Positions 47,796 to 56,581 of a stretch of 64,000 nucleotides of DNA are shown piece by piece. This stretch comes from DASUPK01 sp963848955. GTDB taxonomy: Bacteria; Actinomycetota; Thermoleophilia; Solirubrobacterales; 70-9. Location of the stretch: NCBI GenBank assembly GCA_963848955.1, contig CAWKFQ010000004.1:62001-126000 (forward strand), in the 5' to 3' direction. Each line of letters opens with the position of its first letter. The first letter of the stretch is position 1. The translations under genes were made by a program, and so were the position numbers. A model generated the notes under the pieces. That model made no database searches, was not told the DNA's origin, and saw only the letters and a program-made list of their open reading frames with translations.

Positions 47796-49726
47796 ATGCC
47801 CGCCCTCGAGTCCCGCTTCCCGCGGATCGCCTCCTACGGGTTCATCTCCGACTGCCACACGGGCGCGCTGGTCGCCCCCGACGGATCGGTCGAGTGGCTC
47901 TGCCTCCCCCGCTTCGACTCCCCCAGCATCTTCGGCTCGATCCTCGACCGCAGCGGCGGGTTCTGGCGAGTCGGCCCGCCCGGGCCTCGAGGCGCCCGGT
48001 CAGCCGCCGCTACGAGCCCGGCACCAACGTCCTCGAGACGACCTGGATGACCGGATCCGGGTGGTTGGTCGTCACGCGACGCCCTCACCGTCGGCGACTG
48101 GCGACCCGACCACGACTCGAGCCCCACCGCCGGCCCCCCGGCGACGACGAGGCCGAGAACGTCCTGGTCCGGACTGATCGAGTGCGTCCAGGGCGAGGTG
48201 GACGTCGAGATGGTCTGCCAGCCCGCCTTCGACTACGGCGAGACCCGGGTCGACTGGCAGCGTCGGGGACGACGCGGGGACCGACGCCGAGGTCTCCAGC
48301 GGCGACGTCAAGCTGGTGCTCACCGGCGACCTCGGCCTCGGCGTCGACGGCTCCGACGCCCGCGCCCGCCACCGGCTGCAGCGCCGGCGAGAAGTCCGCT
48401 TCAGCGCCCTCTCCTGGGGCCCCGACCCGATCCCGCCGGACTCGGGCGAGGACTGCGCAGAGACGGCTCGCCGCACGATCGACTTCTGGCGCCGCTGGCT
48501 CGAGGGCGGCAGCTTCCCGGACCATCCCTGGCGCGGCTACCTGCAGCGCTCCGCCCTCGCGCTCAAGGGCCTCACCTACGCGCCGACCGGCGCGCTGATC
48601 GCCGCCCTCACCACCTCGCTGCCCGAGACGCCCGGGCGGCGAGCGCAACTGGGACTACCGCTACACCTGGATCCGCGACGCGCACCTTCACCCTCTGGTC
48701 CCTGCACACCCTCGGCTTCGACTACGAGGCGACCGACTTCATGGGCTGGCTTGGCCGACATCTACCGGGAGAAGTCGAGGTGGGCAAGACGGGCTGCAGA
48801 TCATGTACGGGATCCGCGGCGAGAAGGACCTCACGGAGACGACCCTCGACCACCTGAGCGGCTACGAGGGCGCCAAGCCCGTCCGGATCGGCAACGCCGC
48901 CTTCGACCAGCGCCAGAACGACGTCTACGGCGCCCTGCTCGACTCGGTCTACATCCACGCCAAGGTCCAGGACCACCTCCCCAGCGAGCTCTGGGAGGCG
49001 CTCTGCCGGCAGGTCGAGGCCGCGATCTCGGTCTGGGAGAAGCCGGACCAGGGGATCTGGGAGGCGCGGGGCGAGCCGAAGCACTACGTCTCCTCGAAGC
49101 TGATGTGCTGGGTCGCGCTCGACCGCGGCGGCCGGCTGGCCGACCGGCTCGGCGACGGGGACCGGCTCGAGCGGTGGGCCGAGCTCGCCGAGCGAGATCC
49201 GGGCCGACATCCTGGACACGGGGCGTCTCGGACCGCGGCGTCTTCCGCCAGCACTACGAGACCGACGCGCCTCGACGCCTCGACCCTGCTGGTCCCGCTG
49301 GTCCGCTTCCTGCCACCCGACGACGAGCGAGTCGTCAAGCACCGTCATGGCGATCTCACGAGGAGCTGACCGAGGGCGGGCTGGTCCTCCGCTACCGGGT
49401 GGACGAGACCGACGACGGCCTGCACGGCGAGGAGGCGACCTTCACTATCTGCTCCTTCTGGCTCGCCTCGGCGCTGTCGGAGATCGGCGAGAGCGATGCA
49501 GGCCCGGGAGCTGTGCGAGCGGCTGCTCAACTACGCGGGGCCACTCGGCCTCTACGCCGAGGAGCTCGACCCCAGGACCGGGTCGCCACTGGGGGAACTA
49601 CCCGCAGGCCTTCACCCACCTCGCCCTGATCAACGCGGTCTCCCACGTGATCAGCGACGACCGGTCGACGGGCGACCGCGATCGGACCGGGGTGCTCACC
49701 GAGATGACTCGTCCCAGACCGACTAG
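47796..49726 (+). CDS. Glycoside hydrolase family 15 protein (glucoamylase/trehalase-like), many frameshifts
   Basis: About 643 residues when reconstructed, normal for the bacterial two-domain GH15 group. N-terminal domain: IASYGFISDCHTGALVAPDG and SVEWLCLPRFDSPSIFGSIL. Catalytic (alpha/alpha)6 domain: NWDYRYTWIRDA read across a frame change near 48650, FTLWSLHTLGFDYEATDFMG, KPVRIGNAAFDQRQNDVYGA, and DQGIWEARGEPKHYVSSKLM with the general-acid Glu. At least eight frame changes are needed. Such enzymes cleave alpha-glucans or trehalose; cytosolic, no signal peptide. It converges on the PucR gene. Confidence 0.82.
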
Positions 49727-51011
49727 CTCAGTCGGATTCGGCCGGGAGGCACGCGGCCCGCCTCGGTCCCGGGCTCATCGGCCGGGCCCAGCGGCGAGGC
49801 GATCCCCAGGACCCGCATCGCCTTCAGCCCGAGCCCGAGCTTCTCGCGACCCTCGGTGGAGGTGACGTCGTGCCCGCAGAGCTCCCGGGCGCGCTCCAGC
49901 CGGTAGCGGATCGTGTGGCGGTGGGTGAAGAGCTGCTGAGCCGTGGCCGCGACGTTGCCGTCGTTTTCGAGATAGGTCTCGACGGTGGGAACCAGCTCGG
50001 TCTCGTACTGCTCGTCGTAGGCGACCAGCGGCTCCACGGTCTCCGAATAGAAGCGCTCGAGCTCCGCCGGGTCCTCACTCATCGCGGGCAGCAGCAGCCG
50101 GTACGCGCCCGTGTCCTCGAAGGCGAGTACCCGCGTGCCCTCGGCCTCGCCGACATTCGCCGCGAGCAGCGCCTCCTGTGCGGCGCGGTACAGGTCGACC
50201 GGGTCGGCGGCCAGCCGGCTCCGCGAGACGCTGACCGTGAACCCGGTCAGCCCCGCCTCGAGCTCGTCGACGAGCGCCAGCCGCGGCGCGGGTCAGCCGC
50301 TCGTCGTCGTCCACGGGCACGATCGCGACGACCTCGGCACCCTCGCCCTCCTCGATTGCCCTCACCGGCCAGGCCGCCGGCGCTGACGGCGCGGATCGCC
50401 CGCTGCGCGATCGTCAGCACACGGGCGCGCCACTCGCCCGTCTGGGCGACGTGCGGATGGGCGCGGGCGATCAGCACGCCGGTGCCGCCCGAGAGATCGG
50501 TCCCCAGCTCCGCGGCCCGGGCCTCGATGTCCGCACGGTCGGTGAGCTTGCGGCCGAGCAGGGCGCGGACGAAGTCACCGGCCGCCTCCTCGGTCGCCCA
50601 CTCGGGCGAGCGCGAGCGCTCGAGCTCGAGCCCGAGCAGTGTCGCCACCATGCGCAAGAGCACGGCGTCGGGCTCCTCCTCGCCACGCGGCCGCCAGCGC
50701 AGCTCGCCGACCGCGGCATCCGCCACGCGCAGGTCCACCGTCTCCACGCCAGTACCGCCCGCGAGCAGCTTCCGCTCCTCATCGGGCGAGGCGGCGGCGA
50801 CCGCGAGCACGTTGCTCGAGCGGTCGATCAGGGCGACGCTCGCGTCGAGGGCGCGGGCGGCGGCCCGCGCGACAGCCGGCATCCCGGCGCCGGCCTCGAT
50901 CGCCGCCGAGAGCTCTTCGAGGCTGTCGGGATCGGCTTTACGCGAGGGTGCGCCGCCGGACGCAACCCGTTTCGGGTTGGTGTGCGTCTCCTTCGCAGTC
51001 ATCGCGCACAT
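49723..51011 (-). CDS. PucR-family transcriptional regulator (one or two frameshifts)
   Basis: A helix-turn-helix activator/repressor of about 425 residues. The N-terminal sensor region (LEELSAAIEAGAGMPAVARA, SVALIDRSSNVLAVAAASPD) resembles a GAF-like module; a GGDEF-like middle domain follows (VLIARAHPHV, FTVSVSRSR after a frame change near 50290-50360). The C-terminus carries the CdaR/PucR HTH: TVETYLENDGNVAATAQQLF and THRHTIRYRLERARELCG. The family senses purines, sugar diacids or other metabolites. It could regulate the convergent GH15/SRPBCC genes, but nothing in the sequence proves it. Confidence 0.85.
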
Positions 51012-51031
51012 GGTAGGTCCGGGTTACGAAC

Positions 51032-51295
51032 CTAGAACCACTTCGAGATGTCGTCCCAGTTGAGGAAGATGACGACCCCGATCACCAGCCCGACCAGCAC
51101 CAGCGCCGCAAGGACGAAGAGCGAGAGGAACCCAGCGACCAGCTTCTCCCAGGCGCGCCCGTAGGAGCCCAGGGCGGGCACCAGGATCAGGACGACGAAC
51201 GCGCTCACGGAGATCAGCCCGGCGGCGCCGAAGAGGTAGTACTCAGTCCCGAGCGCCAGCACGGGCGCCAGGATCAGGCTCAGGGGCTCGCTCAT
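51032..51295 (-). CDS. Small two-helix membrane protein
   Basis: 87 residues with two or three hydrophobic segments: SLILAPVLALG near the N-terminus, GAAGLISVSAFVVLILVPAL and AGFLSLFVLAALVLVGLVIG, then NWDDISKWF at the C-terminus. The ATG at 51293-51295 overlaps the stop of the DedA-PAP2 gene (ATGA), so it is last in the tatD-rsmA-ispE-DedA operon. No family recognised. It may be an accessory subunit of the DedA-PAP2 protein, judged from coupling only. Confidence 0.65.
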   Translation of the reverse strand: MSEPLSLILAPVLALGTEYYLFGAAGLISVSAFVVLILVPALGSYGRAWEKLVAGFLSLFVLAALVLVGLVIGVVIFLNWDDISKWF

Positions 51296-52764
51296 GACGC
51301 CGGGGATTGTCGCGAATGTGGCGCCGCGACAAGCACCACGGCTGCGACGGCCGAGAAGCAGGAGACTCCTAGCGCCCATCCTGCCGAGACGTCGCTCATC
51401 CAGTGGACCCGCAGGTAGACGCGGGTGAGACCGATCAGGACGGTCAGCGCGATCCCGGCAGCGATCAGCAGGCTGCGTCGGGTGACCCCAGGCACCAACC
51501 TCAACGCGGCCGTGATCGCGAGCCAGGCGTAGAGCGTCGCGTGGGCGGCGTGGCCGCTTGGGAAGCCCGAACCACCGACCGAGACCAGCTCGCCCGGCGG
51601 GCGCGGCCGGTCGGTCAGGGTCTTGATCTCTGGCACCAGGGCGACGGTCAAGGTGAATCCGATCACGAGGACCCAGAACTCCATCCACCGCCGCCAAATG
51701 GCGAGCGCGATGGCCGCCAGGACGGCGAGCGGAATGGTCACCCACCCGGAGCCGAGCGTCGTGATCGCCTTCGCCACGTTCACGAGCCAATCTGCTTGGA
51801 GGTCGTCGGCGATGTCGAGCGCCGTTTGGTCACCGGGCGTGGGCCCCGGATCGCCCCCGATCACCATCCAGTAGGCGATCAGGACGAACAGCCCGACCGA
51901 GAGCACCGCCAGGAGTGTCGTGAACTCGAGGCCCAGCCCACCCGGCGTCAGCCGCCTCCACAGGAACTCGAACTGCGGCCGCAGGCGGCGCCCCAGCCGC
52001 AGGATCGGGCGGAGGGCGCGCCGCTTCTCCATCTCGGCAACGGCCGTGCGCCGGTTCTCCGGCTTGCGCAGGAACCGGTAGGCCACGACGAGAGCAACGA
52101 CGATCCCGACGACGATCCCGAAGACCAGGAGGCCTGTGCCGACGATGTTCGTGACCTTGTCGAGGCTCCGCGCGAAGAAATAGCCGAGCAGGATCAGAGC
52201 GAACGACCACAGACCCGTGCCGAGGATGCTGTACGGCGCGAAGGCCCTGTACCGCAAATTGCTGCTTCCGGCGATGAACGGCGCCAGCGCACGGACCAGG
52301 CCGATGAAGCGCCCGATCAGGATGGTCCTCCCCCCGTAGCGCGCGAAATAGGTCTCGACCTGCTTCAGGCGCTCTGGCGTGATCCCGACGCGGCGCCCAT
52401 GCTTGACCAGGAACCCACGCCCAAGATGCGCGCCGAGCATGAAGCTCACCGAATCCCCCGCGAAAGCCGAAATCCAGGTGACCGCGATGATCAGCGGCAG
52501 CGAGATGTCGCCCTGCGCTGCGACAGCGCCCCCCAGCAGCACCGTGAACTCGCCAGGCGCCACCAATCCGACGAACGCCCCCGTCTCCAGGAAAGCGAGA
52601 GTGCCGACCAGCAGATAGGTCCAGGAGCCGAGGCTCTCGGACAGGTCCTCGATGATCTTGTCGAGGTTGATGGTGGGCAGCTGGTCCCGGAAGACGAGGA
52701 AGGCAACGATCGCCACCACGACCAGGCTGCGGATCACCCACTTCCGGTCGATACGCCCGCTCAC
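51292..52764 (-). CDS. DedA-PAP2 fusion membrane protein
   Basis: 490 residues with two known membrane modules. Residues 1-220 are DedA/SNARE-associated-like: FLETGAFVGLVAPGEFTVLL, WISAFAGDSVSFMLGAHLGR, GRTILIGRFIGLVRALAPFI (conserved Arg) and YSILGTGLWSFALILLGYFF. Residues 270-480 are a PAP2 phosphatase: KTLTDRPRPP, GSGFPSGHAAHATLYAWLAI, and RVYLRVHWMSDVSAGWALG give the KxxxxxxRP, PSGH and SRxxxxxHxxxD-type motifs. DedA proteins flip undecaprenyl phosphate or phospholipids; PAP2 enzymes dephosphorylate undecaprenyl pyrophosphate or lipid phosphates. The fusion therefore suggests carrier-lipid recycling. It overlaps ispE, an isoprenoid precursor gene, by 4 nt. Confidence 0.92.
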   Translation of the reverse strand: MSGRIDRKWVIRSLVVVAIVAFLVFRDQLPTINLDKIIEDLSESLGSWTYLLVGTLAFLETGAFVGLVAPGEFTVLLGGAVAAQGDISLPLIIAVTWISAFAGDSVSFMLGAHLGRGFLVKHGRRVGITPERLKQVETYFARYGGRTILIGRFIGLVRALAPFIAGSSNLRYRAFAPYSILGTGLWSFALILLGYFFARSLDKVTNIVGTGLLVFGIVVGIVVALVVAYRFLRKPENRRTAVAEMEKRRALRPILRLGRRLRPQFEFLWRRLTPGGLGLEFTTLLAVLSVGLFVLIAYWMVIGGDPGPTPGDQTALDIADDLQADWLVNVAKAITTLGSGWVTIPLAVLAAIALAIWRRWMEFWVLVIGFTLTVALVPEIKTLTDRPRPPGELVSVGGSGFPSGHAAHATLYAWLAITAALRLVPGVTRRSLLIAAGIALTVLIGLTRVYLRVHWMSDVSAGWALGVSCFSAVAAVVLVAAPHSRQSPAS

Positions 52765-53613
52765 GTCGTCAGCGGGCCCGTCGCGATCACGTCCGGAAAG
52801 CGGCCGCGCAGCTCGACAGCGGCGGCGACCGCCCGATCCGCCGTCGGATAGAGCCCGAACGCCGTCGGCCCCGACCCGGTAACCATCGCGTGCGAAGCGC
52901 CGGCCTGCTCGAGCGCGCGCAGCGCATCCTCGATCTCCGGCCGTAGGGAGATCGCGGCCGCCTGCAGGTCATTGACCAGATGCTCGCGGTAGTCGAGCGG
53001 CGACCCACCCTCGTCGACCGCGTCCCGGAGGCGGCGGCGGATGGCCTCGAGCTCGGCGTCACCACGTGGCGAACCGAGGCGGTCGGCCTCCGCGTAGACC
53101 GCGGCGGTCGCGAGACCCTCCGCCTGTGGGACCAGCACGACCGCGTGCTCCCCAGGCGGCGGGGCGGGCTCGATCACCTCGCCCGCACCCGCCACTAGGC
53201 ACGGTCGCGGCTGAAGCTGCGAGGGCACATCGGCGCCGATCCCGGCGGCGATCGAGCGCAGCCCCTCGACCTCACCCATGGCGAGGCGAAGCACCGCCGC
53301 GGCGTCCGCGCTGCCACCGCCCAGTCCGGCGGCGACCGGGATCCGCTTGATGACCTCGATCCGCAGCCGCGGCCCGTCCCAGCCGTGCTCGCGGAGGGCC
53401 GCCAGCGCGGTGGCGGTCAGATCCGGGCCCTCGATCACCTCGCAGATCACCTCGTCGGCATCCGCCTTGCTGATCCGGAGATCATCGGCCAAGCTCGAGC
53501 GGCTCAAAGAGGGAGCGGATCTCGTGCAGCCCATCGTCCCGGCGCGGGCCCACGTAGAGGCAGAGATTGAGCTTGGCGGGCGCGCGCAATGTCCCGGGCA
53601 GTCCGTCGATCAC
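52761..53613 (-). CDS. ispE: 4-(cytidine 5'-diphospho)-2-C-methyl-D-erythritol kinase (one frameshift)
   Basis: GHMP kinase of the MEP isoprenoid pathway. N-terminus RAPAKLNLCLYVGPRRDDG and LHEIRSLFEPLEL are in one frame; after a break near 53495 follow ADDLRISKADADEVICEV, the ATP loop PVAAGLGGGSADAAAVLRLA, ADVPSQLQPRPCLVAGAGE, and MVTGSGPTAFGLY near the end. The GTG start at 53611-53613 overlaps the rsmA stop (GTGA). The rsmA-ispE pair is conserved in actinobacteria. As an essential gene, the indel is probably an error. Confidence 0.93.
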
Positions 53614-54422
53614 AACTCGACCCCCCGCTCGGCCAGTGCCTCCGCGAAGCGCTCGAAGTCCTCCGGCGAGAGCGTCTCCGCGCGGGCATCGGCGGGCCGC
53701 CCGATCTCCTCCAGGGCCCCCCGGGCGGGCTCGAGCGTCCCCGGCGCGGCGAGCTCCAGCGAGCGGGCCATCGACTTGCGCCTGTGCGCGAACGCCGCAC
53801 GGACCACCCTGGCCAGCCGTTCCGCCGGAGCAGGCCCTGTCCGGCGCAGCTCCAGCAGAGCCGAGCCGACCCGCGGCCGCGGCACGAAGACGGCGGGGTC
53901 GACGGTGCGCAACAGGGTGACCTCGCAGGCGAGCTGCACCATCACGCTCGCCGACCCGTACTCCCTTGTTCCCGGCTCGGCCCGCAGGCGGTCCGCGATC
54001 TCGCGCTGGACCATCACCACCCACCTCTGGACGGAGGGCAGCTCCGAGATCGTCCGGATGAGAAGCGGGGTGGCGATCGAGTAGGGCAGGTTGGCCACCA
54101 TCTTCGTCGGCGCCGGAGCCAGATCCCCCAGATCGACCCGCAGCGCGTCGCCCCAGACCAGGTCGACGTTTCCGGCCTTTCCCGCGAGCGCCTCGAGGTC
54201 ATCGCGAAGCCGCTCGTCCACCTCGACCACGTGCAGGCAGGTCACCTGCGGCGCCAGCCGCTCGGTGAGCGCGCCGCCTCCACCTCCTACCTCCAGCACG
54301 ACATCCGCCGGGTCGAGTGCAGCCTCGCGCACGATCGCGTCCAGCAGGTTGGGGTCGGCGAGGAAGTTCTGGCCAAGCCGGCGTGGCGAGCGCTCCGGCG
54401 GCCGGCGGGAGCCGGTCACCAC
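53610..54422 (-). CDS. rsmA: 16S rRNA (adenine1518-N6/adenine1519-N6)-dimethyltransferase RsmA/KsgA
   Basis: Dimethylates the two adjacent adenines in helix 45 of 16S rRNA. 270 residues: RRLGQNFLADPNLLDAIVRE, VVLEVGGGGGALTERLAPQV (SAM loop), VVEVDERL, LVWGDALRVDLG, the catalytic KMVANLPYSIATPLLIRTI (NLPY), WVVMVQREIADRLRAEPGTR and PAVFVPRPRVGSALLEL. The start overlaps the tatD stop by 7 nt. Confidence 0.96.
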   Translation of the reverse strand: MVTGSRRPPERSPRRLGQNFLADPNLLDAIVREAALDPADVVLEVGGGGGALTERLAPQVTCLHVVEVDERLRDDLEALAGKAGNVDLVWGDALRVDLGDLAPAPTKMVANLPYSIATPLLIRTISELPSVQRWVVMVQREIADRLRAEPGTREYGSASVMVQLACEVTLLRTVDPAVFVPRPRVGSALLELRRTGPAPAERLARVVRAAFAHRRKSMARSLELAAPGTLEPARGALEEIGRPADARAETLSPEDFERFAEALAERGVEL

Positions 54423-55186
54423 CCGAACACCCTCGCGGCGTTCGCCTCCACCGTTCGCTCCAGATCACCGTAGGCGACACCGCGGACCTCGGCGAGCCGC
54501 TCCGCGGTCGCCACCACGTTCGCCGGCTGGTTCGGCTTGCCCCGCATCGGCTGCGGGGAGAGGAACGGCGAGTCGGTCTCCACGAGCAGGCGATCGTCGG
54601 CGATGAGCGCCGCGGACTCGCGGATCGGCTCCGACTTCGGATAGGTGAGGTTGCCGGCGAAGGAGCAGTACCAGCCACGCTCCGCCGCCCGCTCCGCCCA
54701 GGCGGGCCCGGCGGAGAAGCAATGGAGGATCACCGGCACGCCCTCCGCCTGATCGTCGAGGATCGCGAAGGCCTCCGCGACCGCCTCTTCGGATCCCTCG
54801 GGATCGCGCAGGTGGACGACGAGGGGCTTGCCCGCGCTTCTGGCGATCGAGATCTGCGCCGAGAACGCCCGGCGCTGGTCATCGGGGTCGGCGCTGTCCC
54901 GGTAGAAGTCGAGGCCGGTCTCCCCGATCGCGACCACCTCCGGGCCCGCTGCGAGCTCCGCAATCGCCTGCGCCGCCCTCTCGTCGAAGCCGGCCGCGCC
55001 GTTCGGATGCCGGCCCACTGCCGCGAACACCCCATCCTCTTCCTCGGCGGACCGCACGGCGCCGGGATTCGAATCCTCCCCGAGCCCGACGGTCAGGATG
55101 CGACGAACGCCCGCTCTGCGGGCCACCATGACCAGCTCATCCTCGTCGGCCTCGCAGAGAGCGAGGTGCGCGTGGGTATCGACCAC
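54416..55186 (-). CDS. tatD: TatD-family metal-dependent hydrolase (DNase)
   Basis: 256 residues, TIM-barrel amidohydrolase: MVDTHAHLAL (HxH metal site), AAVGRHPNGAAGF, VAIGETGLDFYRDSADPDDQ (metal Glu), PLVVHLRDPEGSEEAVAEAF (His), VPVILHCFSAGPAWAERAAE (His) and LLVETDSPFLSPQPMRGKPN (Asp). Members are 3'-5' exonucleases or D-tyrosyl-tRNA-type quality-control hydrolases. First gene of the coupled tatD-rsmA-ispE-(DedA-PAP2)-small TM operon. In mycobacteria it also sits next to rsmA. Confidence 0.94.
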   Translation of the reverse strand: MVDTHAHLALCEADEDELVMVARRAGVRRILTVGLGEDSNPGAVRSAEEEDGVFAAVGRHPNGAAGFDERAAQAIAELAAGPEVVAIGETGLDFYRDSADPDDQRRAFSAQISIARSAGKPLVVHLRDPEGSEEAVAEAFAILDDQAEGVPVILHCFSAGPAWAERAAERGWYCSFAGNLTYPKSEPIRESAALIADDRLLVETDSPFLSPQPMRGKPNQPANVVATAERLAEVRGVAYGDLERTVEANAARVFGW

Positions 55187-55206
55187 GCGCCGAGTTTACT
55201 GAGCGG

Positions 55207-56055
55207 CTAGCTCCTTTGTATGAAGCTCAGCCAGGAGGCGACTCGCGTGTGGATCGCCGGGAAGCCCTTGAGCCCGCACCAGACGAAGCCGAACGCCGAG
55301 CGCTTCGGCGGAGCCGCGGTCGCCTCTGCGATGCCGACCTGCCTCGGGCCGGCGGGGCTCTGGGCCACCATCGGCCCCCCGCTGTCGCCCGCGCAGACCG
55401 TCCTCTGGATCGACCGCTTGCGGACCTTCCGCCCGATCTTGGCGATCGCGATCAGCCCGGACTTGCCGCCCGCGTCGCACATCACCGAGGTCGGCAGCGG
55501 GCAGAAGCCACGCAAGGAGACGTTGGCCTGCATCAGCAACCCGATCTTGGGCTTGCGAAGTGGGGAGGGATTCCTGGCGCCGAATCCGGCCACCGAGACG
55601 ACCGTCCCCGGCCTGGTCAGCGCCGAATCCTCGGTCGCGCTCGCCAGCTGGATAGCCGGGGCGCTGGTGGGAGTTCCGAGGGTGAGCACCGCGACGTCGC
55701 CGATGAAGCCATGCGTCCAATCGGGGTTGACCGTCGCCGCGCTGACGGCGTGCACATCGCCTCCGGCGAAAGCCAGGTTCGAATTGGTCCGCACGGTCAT
55801 CGTCGACGGGCTGGCCACACAGTGCGCGGCGGTGAGCACCTTCGTGGGCGAGATCACCGAGCCAGTGCAAAGCGTGTGCGGGGTCAGCACCGCCGCGGCG
55901 AAGCCCCAATTCGACAGGCTCGCCGCAGTCCCGCCGATCACGCTCGTCCTGGCGCGCGGGGCCTTCGCCGTGGCGGAAATCCCGGCGACGGACGCGAGCA
56001 GTCCGGCGGCGCAGATCAGCGCCATTCCCACCCTGGTGGTTCGCGACAGCATCAC
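55207..56055 (-). CDS. Secreted trypsin-like serine protease
   Basis: 282 residues with a signal peptide (MMLSRTTRVGMALICAAGLL, cleavage after about residue 30), a start of the mature chain resembling the chymotrypsin zymogen site (TSVIGGTAASLSNWGFAAAV), then the S1 triad: LTAAHCVAS (His), GFIGDVAVLTLG (Asp) and VCAGDSGGPMVAQ (Ser). Several Cys (CTGSV, AAHC, FCPLP, MCDAGG, VCAGD, VWCGL) may form disulfides. The specificity-pocket residues cannot be modelled here. Monocistronic, 20 bp after tatD in the opposite sense of flow (upstream of it). Confidence 0.92.
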   Translation of the reverse strand: MMLSRTTRVGMALICAAGLLASVAGISATAKAPRARTSVIGGTAASLSNWGFAAAVLTPHTLCTGSVISPTKVLTAAHCVASPSTMTVRTNSNLAFAGGDVHAVSAATVNPDWTHGFIGDVAVLTLGTPTSAPAIQLASATEDSALTRPGTVVSVAGFGARNPSPLRKPKIGLLMQANVSLRGFCPLPTSVMCDAGGKSGLIAIAKIGRKVRKRSIQRTVCAGDSGGPMVAQSPAGPRQVGIAEATAAPPKRSAFGFVWCGLKGFPAIHTRVASWLSFIQRS

Positions 56056-56077
56056 GATGCTGATCGGCAGTGCCGCT

Positions 56078-56527
56078 CTAGCGCTTGAACTTGAAGGACC
56101 GCGACACCGAGTCCATCGCCCCGGTCGTCGGGTCGGTCGCGGTATACGTCACATTCAGCCGGAACTTGCCCGGATGGTCCTTCATCGCCTTCAGGAGCGC
56201 GCCCTTGACCGTGATCCTGAGGCCGAACGGCGCGTTGGCCGCGAATGACCCGGTATCGCTGATCGGCACCTTGAGCCCCATGCCCTTGATGATCGCGGTC
56301 CCGGTCACCGTGCAGTTGATCGAGCAGACCCCGAGCGGCTGAAAGTGCTTCGCGATCTTGAGCTTCCCGGCGGGGACGAAGTTGACGATCGCACCGGACT
56401 TGGTCGCGATCGGTCCGCCGCCGCCGCTCGCAATCCGTGCGCCGGCTCCCGCCTGAGAGACGGGAATCAGAAGTGCACCCGCCACCATCAGCGCGACGAA
56501 AGTCCCGCGCTTCCCTGCTCTGCTCAT
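56078..56527 (-). CDS. Predicted secreted protein of unknown function
   Basis: 149 residues from ATG 56525-56527, which has GGGAGA upstream. It has a clear signal peptide (RGTFVALMVAGALLIPVSQAGAG). The mature part is beta-rich: GAIVNFVPAGKLKIAKHFQP, GVCSINCTVTGTAIIKGMGL with two Cys close together, FGLRITVKGALLKAMKDHPG and FRLNVTYTATDPTTGAMDSV. The last part resembles the immunoglobulin-like modules of actinobacterial cell-surface proteins with a cysteine pair. It lies 22 bp upstream of the protease and may be cotranscribed with it. No family named. Confidence 0.72.
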   Translation of the reverse strand: MSRAGKRGTFVALMVAGALLIPVSQAGAGARIASGGGGPIATKSGAIVNFVPAGKLKIAKHFQPLGVCSINCTVTGTAIIKGMGLKVPISDTGSFAANAPFGLRITVKGALLKAMKDHPGKFRLNVTYTATDPTTGAMDSVSRSFKFKR

Positions 56528-56581
56528 AAAGCGTCTCCCTTCAAGCGTCCTGGTCTGACGCGGCCACAGTACCACGCGCCC

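Noticed and set aside
49719..49735. CCGACT-AGCTC-AGTCGG as a terminator between GH15 and PucR genes
   Set aside because: A 6-bp stem with no T-run and partly coding for both genes; too weak to list as a feature.
51403..52851. A 482-codon plus-strand frame opposite DedA-PAP2
   Set aside because: Asp/Gln/Arg/Pro-rich shadow of the clear DedA-PAP2 gene.
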